Shown here piece after piece: positions 1 through 8,717 of a DNA stretch of 42,948 nt. The first letter of the stretch is position 1. Each line of letters opens with the position of its first letter. The translations under genes were made by a program, and so were the position numbers. Origin of the DNA: Deltaproteobacteria bacterium (GTDB lineage Bacteria > Myxococcota_A > Polyangia > Fen-1088). The notes under the pieces were generated by a model. The model was not told the origin of the DNA. It saw nothing but the letters and a program-made list of their open reading frames with translations, and did not search any database. The stretch is from positions 1 through 42,948 of the forward strand of contig JAFGPX010000101.1 of the NCBI GenBank assembly GCA_016935975.1, in the 5' to 3' direction.

Positions 1-115
1 CAGGACCATGCATGACCATAGGTGCATAGTCAACGTCCGATCACGCCGCAGGTGCCCGCCTGCGAAGGCGAATCCGCGTTCCGCCAAGGGTTTCCGGAGG
101 TCCCGCGACACACCC

Positions 116-144
116 TTGCCGCAATCGCCCACTTGGCCTAGCCT
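116..144 (+). promoter_or_regulatory. Promoter of the EF-hand-like lipoprotein gene
   Basis: A -35 TTGCCG at 116-121, a 17-nt spacer and a -10 TAGCCT at 139-144 match the sigma70 layout. The -10 ends 7 nt before the ATG at 152, so transcription would start at or next to the start codon. No Shine-Dalgarno sequence is present. Matches are partial (4/6 at the -35), so this rests on geometry shared with other genes in the window. Confidence 0.5.
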
Positions 145-151
145 ACCGCTC

Positions 152-967
152 ATGCTCCTAGCTCCAGGAAGCCGAGGCCCGGTCCGCCGACGCCTCGCGT
201 GCCCGTTCTGCCTTGCCATTTCCCTCGCCGCCCTGTCCGCTGCTTGCGGCGGCAAGCAGACGCCCGCAGCAGGGAATCCCGCGTCCGGCGTGAAGGTTTC
301 GGCCGCCGACTTCGGCGCCAAGTTCGACCGCTCGCGCTGCGACGACCAGGGCAAGCAGGCCGTCACTTTGGACGCGAACAACGACGGCAAGCCCGACGTC
401 GTCAAGCTCTTCCTCGCGGTCGCCCAGGACGGCCACACCACCCAGCAGCTCGTGTGCAAGCAGACCGACCTCGACTTCGACGGCAAGATCGATCTCGTCC
501 AGTACTACGGGACGGCGGGGGACGTCTTCATGGACGAGTACTCGATGGACTACAGCGGCAAGTTCAACGGCCGCACCTTCTTCCAGGAAGGCAAGAAGAT
601 CCGCTCGGAGAAGGACATGGATTTCAACGGCAAGCCCGACTACTTCGAGTTCTTCGAAGGCGGCAAGTTGGTGCGCGTCGAACGCGACCGGAACGACGAC
701 GGCAAGGTCGACGAGTGGCAGTACTACGAGGGCGGCCGGCTCGATCGCATCGGCTGGGACACGACGGGCGCCGGCCGCGTGGACAAGTGGGAGCGCAACC
801 CCGAAGGCGGCCCCGAGACGCCGGCCGCCGCCGCCGCCGCGGCTGCGGCCGGTGCGGTCACCCCCGCCACGCCCGCTGGCGCGGCGGATGCCGCCGCCGC
901 CGCCGCCGCCGCGAGCGAAGCCGCGCGTGGCAGTCCCAAGGTTGAAAACGATGCCTCCAAGAAGTGA
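152..967 (+). CDS. Lipoprotein with EF-hand-like DxDxDG repeats and an alanine-rich tail
   Basis: A 271-aa exported lipoprotein of unknown role. After a basic N-terminus and hydrophobic stretch comes a lipobox-like LSAAC, so the mature protein would be a lipid-anchored envelope protein. The body holds five or six short repeats with an acidic loop followed by aromatic residues: DANNDGKPD, DLDFDGKID, DMDFNGKPD, DRNDDGKVD, plus a weaker DTTGAGRVD. These resemble the calcium loops of EF-hand, dockerin or thrombospondin type 3 repeats. Calcium binding is inference. The last 60 or so residues are almost pure Ala with Pro/Gly, encoded by GCC runs. I chose ATG 152 over the upstream in-frame ATG at 8 because it begins the signal peptide and has a promoter directly before it. 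Confidence 0.75.
   Translation: MLLAPGSRGPVRRRLACPFCLAISLAALSAACGGKQTPAAGNPASGVKVSAADFGAKFDRSRCDDQGKQAVTLDANNDGKPDVVKLFLAVAQDGHTTQQLVCKQTDLDFDGKIDLVQYYGTAGDVFMDEYSMDYSGKFNGRTFFQEGKKIRSEKDMDFNGKPDYFEFFEGGKLVRVERDRNDDGKVDEWQYYEGGRLDRIGWDTTGAGRVDKWERNPEGGPETPAAAAAAAAAGAVTPATPAGAADAAAAAAAASEAARGSPKVENDASKK
821..915 (+). repeat. GCC triplet tracts coding polyalanine
   Basis: Two runs of mostly GCC/GCG codons (about 821-850 and 889-915) encode the polyalanine tail of the lipoprotein. Such triplet tracts can change length by slippage without breaking frame. Whether they vary between strains cannot be seen here. Confidence 0.7.
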
Positions 968-1027
968 CGGCCAGCACCGGGAGTAGGTTACCTGCCTGGA
1001 TTTGAACGACGCTGTGATGGTCCGCGG

Positions 1028-1333
1028 ATGGCGCTTGACGCCACGGCGACGATCCGTCTCGACCTGGACTCGCCCGCCACGCATTCGCGCATCGTCAACG
1101 CCAGCCCGCGCGGCATGTTGCTGGTCATGCCCGACGCGCGGCCGGTCGGAACCAGGATTCACGTCACCGTGCAGCTCGAGCATCCGACGAGGCAAATCAA
1201 GGTGGACGGCATCATCGTCCACTGCAGCGTGACCGAGAACATCGATCCGCGTTTCACCGCGCGAGCCGGAATCCTGGTCACCTCCTCCGAACCGGACTGG
1301 GTCGAGCTCTGCCGGCAGCTCGCGGTCAAGTAG
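1028..1333 (+). CDS. Small PilZ-like domain protein
   Basis: A 101-aa protein with the overall pattern of a lone PilZ beta-barrel: an N-terminal strand (ATIRLDLD), a segment like the PilZ second motif (IVNASPRGMLLVM, compare D/NxSxxG), then VGTRIHVTVQL, a VDGIIVHC strand and RAGILVT near the end. PilZ domains bind cyclic di-GMP or act as divergent docking modules. The arginine-rich RxxxR motif that normally precedes the barrel is not evident, so c-di-GMP binding is doubtful. ATG 1028 is the first start giving the whole domain; no clear ribosome site is seen. It lies 60 nt after the lipoprotein, in the same direction. Confidence 0.6.
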   Translation: MALDATATIRLDLDSPATHSRIVNASPRGMLLVMPDARPVGTRIHVTVQLEHPTRQIKVDGIIVHCSVTENIDPRFTARAGILVTSSEPDWVELCRQLAVK

Positions 1334-1341
1334 CAACTGAG

Positions 1342-1418
1342 TGGTGGCGGGTCTCGGACTCGAACCGAGGACCCGGCGCGTATGAAACGCCTGCTCTGAC
1401 CAGCTGAGCTAACCCGCC
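1342..1418 (-). tRNA. tRNA with CAT anticodon (tRNA-Met, or tRNA-Ile2)
   Basis: A complete 77-nt cloverleaf on the minus strand. The acceptor stem GGCGGGT pairs with ACCCGCC, discriminator A is followed by encoded CCA, the D-arm is GCTC/GAGC, and the T-arm is CTCGG-TTCGAGT-CCGAG. The anticodon loop TTCATAC reads CAT. It lacks the three G-C pairs below the loop that mark initiator tRNA, so it is either elongator Met or the lysidine-modified Ile tRNA that reads AUA. I lean to elongator Met but the sequence alone does not settle this. Confidence 0.93.
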
Positions 1419-1469
1419 ATCGGAGCTCTGCCGGCATTTCTGCGAGCAGACTGCCGGACAGCGCCGGGC

Positions 1470-1498
1470 GATTTTGCTTGCCGCGAACCGCCTGTCAA
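1470..1498 (-). promoter_or_regulatory. Promoter of the CAT-anticodon tRNA
   Basis: On the minus strand a perfect -35 TTGACA (1493-1498) is followed after 17 nt by AAAATC (1470-1475). This places the start about 50 nt upstream of the tRNA 5' end. The -10 is poor but the -35 is consensus. Confidence 0.5.
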
Positions 1499-1553
1499 GG
1501 GCAGAGAGCGACAAAAGCAGGATCCCCGATCTGGCCCTTTCTCGTACTCGTCC

Positions 1554-1582
1554 TTGACTGCCCCCCTGCCCTTCGCTAGAAG
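1554..1582 (+). promoter_or_regulatory. Promoter of the DUF507 gene
   Basis: TTGACT (1554-1559), 17-nt spacer, TAGAAG (1577-1582). The predicted transcription start falls near 1589, at the GTG (1588) or a few bases before the ATG (1594), which implies an mRNA with almost no 5' leader. Confidence 0.6.
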
Positions 1583-1587
1583 CCGCG

Positions 1588-2109
1588 GTGAGAATGCGCT
1601 TGTATGCAGGCAAGATTCCGACCATAGCGGCCGAGATCGTGAAGGTTCTGGTGGACGCCGACGAGCTGTCCGTCTTCGACAAGGGCGAGGCCGAGTTGGA
1701 CGTCCAGGCCGTGCTCAAGGAATACCTGCGGCTGGAACGGGAATGCACCGAGAAGGCCAAGGACCTACTGCAGAAGGGCAACCTACCCTACGAGCAGTTC
1801 GGCAAGATGAAGCGCCGGGTTGCCGGCGAGAAGGGCTTTGGCCTGGGCGACGAGGGGCTCGAGTGGATGACCACGCAGATGATCGAGTCGTTCATGCAGT
1901 CTCCGCACGTGGAAGAGGTCTTCGCCGACGACGCGACCCTGCGCAAGCGCATGACCGACATCCTCAGGAAGCACATGCAGATCGACGAAGAGATCGACGC
2001 CGAGGTGCGCCGCCGCATAAAGAACCTGGAAGAAGGCACGGCGACCTGGGAGGTCGAGTACCAGAAGGCGCTCGACCAGATCAAGAAGAACCGCCACCTG
2101 GGCGAGTAG
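1588..2109 (+). CDS. DUF507 family protein
   Basis: A 173-aa soluble protein matching the DUF507 family, found mainly in deltaproteobacterial and allied genomes, of unknown biochemical role. The N-terminus (RLYAGKIPTIAAEIVKVL) and the charged helical C-terminus (EEIDAEVRRRIKNLEEGTATWEVEYQ) are characteristic. No signal peptide or membrane segment is present, and the predicted structure is nearly all helix. The start is GTG 1588 or ATG 1594; both lie right at the predicted transcription start, so a leaderless mRNA is likely. It runs convergent to elbB. Confidence 0.85.
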   Translation: MRMRLYAGKIPTIAAEIVKVLVDADELSVFDKGEAELDVQAVLKEYLRLERECTEKAKDLLQKGNLPYEQFGKMKRRVAGEKGFGLGDEGLEWMTTQMIESFMQSPHVEEVFADDATLRKRMTDILRKHMQIDEEIDAEVRRRIKNLEEGTATWEVEYQKALDQIKKNRHLGE

Positions 2110-2328
2110 GGCAGCTGCCCGGCTCGCGTGAGGGTGGGCGTGTGCGCGAGCGAGTGCGCGGGCGCTACGCGGAAGGCGTGAGCGGATCGGGTGGGCGTGG
2201 GGGCCGCGCGGTTCGCGTCTCTGCGGCCGCGCCCCACACACGAAGTCGCTCACCTTCACGCCCACGCGCCCCGCGGCCCCGCGAGCCGTGCCATAGCCCG
2301 GCCCGGCGGCCCGCAGTCCTCCGACGGC

Positions 2329-3135
2329 CTACCCCGGCGCCCCCGGTTTGCGGATCACAACCCCGCCAGCCGCCTGGGGCGCGGCTTGCGGCTGCGGTCC
2401 CCGCTGTCCCGGGTCGCGCGGCGGCGGACCCTGTGCCCCGGCCTGCGGGCGCGGCTGGCGATCGCGGGCCAGCGTCACCACCTGGCGGACCAGTCGCTCG
2501 ATGGCGAAGCCCACGTCCGATAGGCGGGCCTCTTCGTACATGAAGGCCGGCGTGCACACCACGCGGTTCTTCTGGTCGACCAGGATCTCGCGCAGCGGGC
2601 ACGGGCGCACGTCGGCGCCCATGATCGCGGCATGCTTGGCCTCCTCGCAGGCCTTGGTGCCGAAGGTGACGCGCACCCCGGCCGCCGGCCCGAGCACGCG
2701 CGCGGCCAGAATAGGCGCCATGCAGACGAAGCCCATGGGCCGGTGCCGCTTCAGCATGGCCTTGAGCAGCCGGCCCACCTCGGGGTGGACCTCGCACACC
2801 ACCCCCTTTTCGGCGTAGTTCGACAGCACGGAGGCCACCCCGCCGCCACCCGGGAAGACGAGCGCGTCCAGCTCGTGATCCTGCACGCTGGCGATGTCGC
2901 GGACCCGACCGCGCACGATACGCGCCGCTTCGGTCGTCACGCGGCGAGGCGCGGCCTGACCGTCGATCGCGCCGCTCAGGTGGTCCACGACGCGGGGCTG
3001 GACCGCGTCCGGCGCCATGCAGATGGCGCGAGCCCCGGCGCGTTCGATCCAATACAGGACGAGGATCGCCTCGCTGATCTCGGAGCCGTCCGCGGCCCCA
3101 CAGCCGGAGAGAACCACGCCAACTCGGGTTGCCAT
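2329..3135 (-). CDS. elbB: ElbB-type glyoxalase, DJ-1/PfpI superfamily
   Basis: A 268-aa protein. Residues 1-220 follow the E. coli ElbB pattern closely: VGVVLSGCGAADGSEISEA at the N-terminus, LDALVFPGGGG, the conserved cysteine in GFVCMAPI, then CPLREILVDQKNRVVCTPAFM. ElbB proteins have been described as glyoxalase-like members of the DJ-1 superfamily; the older tie to isoprenoid synthesis is not well supported. The last 45 or so residues are a Pro/Gln/Gly/Arg-rich tail absent from the enterobacterial protein and probably disordered. It is the third gene of a queA-tgt-elbB cluster, 42 nt after tgt. The roughly 220 nt between its stop and the DUF507 stop hold G/C-rich inverted stretches (GGTGGGCGTG and CACGCCCACG) but no clear terminator. 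Confidence 0.85.
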   Translation of the reverse strand: MATRVGVVLSGCGAADGSEISEAILVLYWIERAGARAICMAPDAVQPRVVDHLSGAIDGQAAPRRVTTEAARIVRGRVRDIASVQDHELDALVFPGGGGVASVLSNYAEKGVVCEVHPEVGRLLKAMLKRHRPMGFVCMAPILAARVLGPAAGVRVTFGTKACEEAKHAAIMGADVRPCPLREILVDQKNRVVCTPAFMYEEARLSDVGFAIERLVRQVVTLARDRQPRPQAGAQGPPPRDPGQRGPQPQAAPQAAGGVVIRKPGAPG

Positions 3136-3177
3136 GCAGACACCGCTACCAGAAAAAGCCCCGGCTCGCCAACCCCG

Positions 3178-5393
<2,216 letters not shown>

Positions 5394-5417
5394 GAACGTA
5401 TCTCTCCCGCAGCCAGC

Positions 5418-6122
5418 ATGCCCAGAGCCGCCGCAAAATCAAGCCCCCGCACGCAAGATGACAAGGCGTCGTCTCCGGCCAGTTCGACTCGTGAGTTCGT
5501 CATCAAGAACGTGCGCGAGTTCCATGCCAGCTACCAGCCCTCGGGCGGAAACGGCGGCGTCTTCTGTCCCACGCGCAGCAAGCTCAAGCCCGGCGATCCG
5601 GTATCCGTCAGAGTGCGCCTGGGCCGACGCCAGCCGCCGATGATGATGTACGGTCGCGTGGCCTGGCGGCGGCCGGGCCGCCACTTGCTCAAGATCCGCG
5701 CCGGCATCGGCGTCGAGTTCCTGCCCAGCGAAAGGCTCAAGTGCGACTACCTGCTCGACCTGGCCAACGCGGGCACCGGCGTGCGTAGCCGGCGACGACA
5801 CGAACGTGTCCTGGTGGATCTGCCCATCACCTGGCGGCCCGTGGGCAGCACCGAGGGTCTGCCGGGCAAGCTGCGCGACATCGGCCGCGGCGGCGCCTTC
5901 GTGCTGTCACCGGCCACGGTGCCCGACGAATCGCAGGTGGTGCTCGAGTTGGTTCCCCCCGGAGCGCAGGTTCCCATGGCCTTCACCGGCCGCGTGGCCT
6001 GGACCGGCAAGACCGGGCTGGAGAACGTCTTCGGCATCGAATGGCGAGCACGCGACGCCGGCGGCGGTCGCCGCATCAAGGAGCTGGTGCGGCGCCTAAC
6101 GGCCCCGCCCGGCGGGGCCTGA
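5418..6122 (+). CDS. Tandem PilZ-domain protein
   Basis: A 234-aa cytoplasmic protein with two PilZ-like barrels. The first (about residues 25-115: FVIKNVREFHASY, SGGNGGVFCPT, PGDPVSVRVRL, GIGVEFLP) lacks the arginine motif. The second (about 120-230) has RRRHERVLVDLPI, which fits RxxxR, then DIGRGGAFV (compare D/NxSxxG), FTGRVAWT and FGIEW, so it is the likelier c-di-GMP site. This layout matches the PilZ paralogue family common in Myxococcus. The ATG at 5418 is 24 nt from the divergent queA start; the open frame continues far upstream but only as antisense of queA. Its stop lies one base from the convergent bamB-like stop. Confidence 0.82.
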   Translation: MPRAAAKSSPRTQDDKASSPASSTREFVIKNVREFHASYQPSGGNGGVFCPTRSKLKPGDPVSVRVRLGRRQPPMMMYGRVAWRRPGRHLLKIRAGIGVEFLPSERLKCDYLLDLANAGTGVRSRRRHERVLVDLPITWRPVGSTEGLPGKLRDIGRGGAFVLSPATVPDESQVVLELVPPGAQVPMAFTGRVAWTGKTGLENVFGIEWRARDAGGGRRIKELVRRLTAPPGGA

Positions 6123-6123
6123 G

Positions 6124-7287
6124 CTACCAGCGCACGTCGAGCGCGTACAACGTTCCGCTGTTGGCGAGCACGTAGAGCGCCCCGCCCTCGCGGTCGACCG
6201 TGGGAGCGGCGCACATGCCGCGTGCCGGATCGAAGACCTGCAAGACCTTGCCGGTGTGGCGATCGGCCAAGAACAAGCCCTGGCGGCTGCCGGAGAGGAC
6301 CAGGTAGGGACCGATCTCGGCGGGGACCGTCAGGTCGCCGGCATCGGACAATCCTTGTCGCCACAGGATGTTGCCCTGCGGGCTGACCGCGGACAGGCCC
6401 TCGCGCGACGACACCGCGTACAGATGCTCCGCCCCGAGGGCCAGCGCGCTCGTGCCGTCGACTAGAGCGTGCCAGAGCACCTCACCGTCTCCAAGACGCA
6501 GGCCGTACAGTCCGCCGGAAAACGACGCGGCGAAGAGCCGGTCGCCCGCGATGATGGGCGTGGCATCCACGTCCACGAACTGCTCCGAGGCGGCCGCCAG
6601 CGAACGCGACCAGACGATCTCGCCGTTGCGGGCGCGCAAGGCCACGAGGTAGCCGTCGCTGAAGCCGGCGTAGACCAGTTCGCCGTGCTGCCGAGGAGAA
6701 GCGTGGCCATGGATGGTGAATCCCTCGGGCTTATCGCGCTCGTACTGCCAGCGCATCTTGCCGTCGGCAGGATCCACCGCAAACACGCGCTCGGCCCCGG
6801 TGGCCAAATAGAGGGCGTCCGGACCGATGTCGGGCGCATGCTCGATCGGGCCCTTGAACTTCGCGGACCAGCGAATCCTCCCCTGCTCGGGCTCGACCGC
6901 ATAGAGGTATCCGTCGTCGCTGCCGAGATAGACCACGCCACGCTGCGGATCGTAGCGGGCGTCGCCGTCGACACCGCCGGCAATGCGCGTCGACCAAGAC
7001 AGCGCGCCCGTGCCGACGTCCACGCCCACGATCTCTCCCCCGCGCGAGCCGAGAACCAGATGCCGCCCGACGAGCGCGCCGGTCGCGCATTCCTCGGGTT
7101 GCGACTCGGACTGCGGATGCGGATTGACCGACGTGTGCCAGCGCATCTGCACCACGCCCGCGGGGCAGTCGCGATGCGGGGTCACCTCTCGGCGAACCGT
7201 GGCCGTGGAACACGCCAGCGCGAGGATGGCGGGCCCCAGCGCCAGAGTCGCCGCGTTCCCCTTCGTACTTGCGTGGCGGGTGGCCAC
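6124..7287 (-). CDS. BamB-like PQQ beta-propeller lipoprotein
   Basis: A 387-aa outer-membrane-type lipoprotein: GTG start, hydrophobic segment, lipobox LALAC near residue 26, then seven to eight WD/PQQ-like blades (VVYLGSDDGYLYAVEPEQGRIRW, LYLATGAERVFAVDPADGKMRW and so on). BamB is the propeller lipoprotein of the BAM complex that inserts beta-barrel proteins. The assignment as BamB rather than another PQQ-repeat protein rests on the fold, the lipobox and the position directly after a YfgM-like gene, an order also seen in E. coli (yfgM-bamB-der). The gap to the upstream gene is 3 nt, so they form an operon. No der follows here. Confidence 0.75.
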   Translation of the reverse strand: MATRHASTKGNAATLALGPAILALACSTATVRREVTPHRDCPAGVVQMRWHTSVNPHPQSESQPEECATGALVGRHLVLGSRGGEIVGVDVGTGALSWSTRIAGGVDGDARYDPQRGVVYLGSDDGYLYAVEPEQGRIRWSAKFKGPIEHAPDIGPDALYLATGAERVFAVDPADGKMRWQYERDKPEGFTIHGHASPRQHGELVYAGFSDGYLVALRARNGEIVWSRSLAAASEQFVDVDATPIIAGDRLFAASFSGGLYGLRLGDGEVLWHALVDGTSALALGAEHLYAVSSREGLSAVSPQGNILWRQGLSDAGDLTVPAEIGPYLVLSGSRQGLFLADRHTGKVLQVFDPARGMCAAPTVDREGGALYVLANSGTLYALDVRW

Positions 7288-7290
7288 GGG

Positions 7291-8052
7291 CTACTTCTCG
7301 GTGAGGATGGCCAGGCGGTCATCGATCTGTGGGCGCAAGAACGTCTTGGGCACCTTCTCGAGAATATCGCGCAGAACCTGCTCGGCGTCCTTGAGCTTCC
7401 CTTGTTTCTCGAGGATACGCGCCTTGGCGTAGAGCGCGCGGTCCAAGTACAAGCCACCGCTCTGCTGGCTGCTCTCGGCGAGAGCCGCGTAGTCGCGCAG
7501 GGCCTCGTCCAGCTTGCCTGCAGCCTCCTTGGCCACGGCGGCCCCCTCTTGCTCGATGATGCGCAGGCCCGGATCGGTTTCTCCGGCCGCCAGGGTCTCG
7601 TAGATGGTCGCGGCCTCGGCCGCCTTGCCGATGGCCACGAGCCGCCCGGCCTTGCCCAGCAGCGCCTTGCGCCCGAGCCCATCGGAGCCAAAGGCGGCCA
7701 CGAACGCGTCGGCCTCCTTGATCGCGGCCTCGACGCGCTCTTTCTCCGTCTTGAAGCGCGGCACGTCGTCCTCGTCGGATGCGATGGTCTGCGCCTTGTC
7801 GTCGTCCACCTTCTCGGGCAAGAGATCGGCGGAGGCGATGCGGTCGATGCGCGCGAAGGCCGCCGTCGCCTTGGCCGCCTGCGCCGCGCGGTAGGCGGTC
7901 GTGCCCGCCCCGACGGCGATCCCGACGATCAAGACGATCGTGACCGCGAGGACCTTCTTGCGGTGCTCGGCCATCTTGGCCCCGAAACGGTTCCAGAAAC
8001 TGACGAACTCGTCGGGCTTCTTCAGCTCTCTTCCCAGCTTTTTCTTTGCCAC
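7291..8052 (-). CDS. YfgM-like membrane-anchored TPR protein
   Basis: A 253-aa protein with a short cytoplasmic N-terminus, a single transmembrane helix (VLAVTIVLIVGIAVGAG, about residues 35-51) and a helical periplasmic domain with TPR-like repeats (GRKALLGKAGRLVAIGKAAEAATIYE; ALYAKARILEKQGKLKDAEQVL). This is the architecture of YfgM, an ancillary SecYEG/periplasmic chaperone-network protein. It is followed after 3 nt by the BamB-like gene. The start is GTG (8052-8050), only 6 nt after the -10 of a near-consensus promoter, so the mRNA should begin at the start codon itself. Confidence 0.8.
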   Translation of the reverse strand: MAKKKLGRELKKPDEFVSFWNRFGAKMAEHRKKVLAVTIVLIVGIAVGAGTTAYRAAQAAKATAAFARIDRIASADLLPEKVDDDKAQTIASDEDDVPRFKTEKERVEAAIKEADAFVAAFGSDGLGRKALLGKAGRLVAIGKAAEAATIYETLAAGETDPGLRIIEQEGAAVAKEAAGKLDEALRDYAALAESSQQSGGLYLDRALYAKARILEKQGKLKDAEQVLRDILEKVPKTFLRPQIDDRLAILTEK

Positions 8053-8058
8053 GCAGAG

Positions 8059-8087
8059 TGGATAACAGAGCCCCCGTTGCGGGTCAA
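8059..8087 (-). promoter_or_regulatory. Promoter of the yfgM-bamB operon
   Basis: On the minus strand: TTGACC (8082-8087), exactly 17 nt, TATCCA (8059-8064), then 6 nt to GTG. This is the best example in the window of a promoter whose start site coincides with the start codon. Confidence 0.7.
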
Positions 8088-8139
8088 TGCCATCCGTCTC
8101 TAGGTCCTTCGTGGTTTTTCATTTCCGACGGCCTTCGCG

Positions 8140-8145
8140 TAGAGT
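8140..8145 (+). promoter_or_regulatory. -10 element of the small outer-membrane protein gene
   Basis: TAGAGT at 8140-8145 ends 10 nt before the ATG at 8156. TTTTCA at 8116-8121 is a weak -35 at 18 nt. No Shine-Dalgarno sequence intervenes. Confidence 0.4.
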
Positions 8146-8155
8146 GACGCGGCCG

Positions 8156-8677
8156 ATGCGCCTCGCGTTCGCCCTTCCGCTCTGCGCTCTTCTCCCTGCC
8201 GCCGCCCTCGCGGCTGGACAGGGTGAGACGGCGCTGTCAGGCGGACCGGGACTGGCCGTGCTGTTCGACGGACGGACGCGCGCGGGCGTGACGGCCGATG
8301 CGCGTCTTCTCTACGGGCTAAGCGATGCCTGGTCGGCGCGGCTGGGCTTGCAGGCCGTGTGGATGCCGCCCTCGGATCGGACTTCGGCCAGCTACCTCAC
8401 GGTGCCGACGCTCGGCCTTGCCGTGGCGGCGGACGCGACGAATCTCGTGCCTTTCGCCGAGGCCGGGATGGCGTTCGTCGACCAGCGCGGCGGCGGCACG
8501 TCATCGCGGCAGCGGCTGGGCGGCCACCTCGGCGCGGGCGCCGACTACCTCGTGAGCCGGCACTTCACGCTCTCGGCGCTGGCTCGCATCGACTACTACC
8601 CGCTTCGCCTGACCGGCGGGCACGAAACGAGCCCGACGCTACTGACCTTCGCGATCCACCTAGGTCGCGTGTTCTGA
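8156..8677 (+). CDS. Small outer-membrane beta-barrel protein
   Basis: A 173-aa secreted protein. Signal peptide MRLAFALPLCALLPAAALAA ends near residue 20. The rest alternates polar and hydrophobic residues in about eight strands (VTADARLLYGLSDAWSARLGLQA, LGGHLGAGADYLVSRHFTLSALARIDYY) and ends LGRVF with a terminal aromatic residue, as BAM substrates usually do. This suggests an eight-stranded barrel of the OmpA/OprF or porin-like class. No specific family is recognised. ATG 8156 is chosen because it starts the signal peptide; an upstream in-frame start at 8087 would add a non-signal extension. Confidence 0.7.
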   Translation: MRLAFALPLCALLPAAALAAGQGETALSGGPGLAVLFDGRTRAGVTADARLLYGLSDAWSARLGLQAVWMPPSDRTSASYLTVPTLGLAVAADATNLVPFAEAGMAFVDQRGGGTSSRQRLGGHLGAGADYLVSRHFTLSALARIDYYPLRLTGGHETSPTLLTFAIHLGRVF

Positions 8678-8679
8678 CC

Positions 8680-8709
8680 TTGACGCTCCCATATTCCCGG
8701 CAGTATCGA
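8680..8709 (+). promoter_or_regulatory. Promoter of the HEAT-repeat protein gene
   Basis: TTGACG (8680-8685) directly after the preceding stop codon, an 18-nt spacer, TATCGA (8704-8709), then 8 nt to GTG 8718. This again predicts a transcript starting at or within 1-2 nt of the start codon. Confidence 0.6.
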
Positions 8710-8717
8710 AAGCTATC

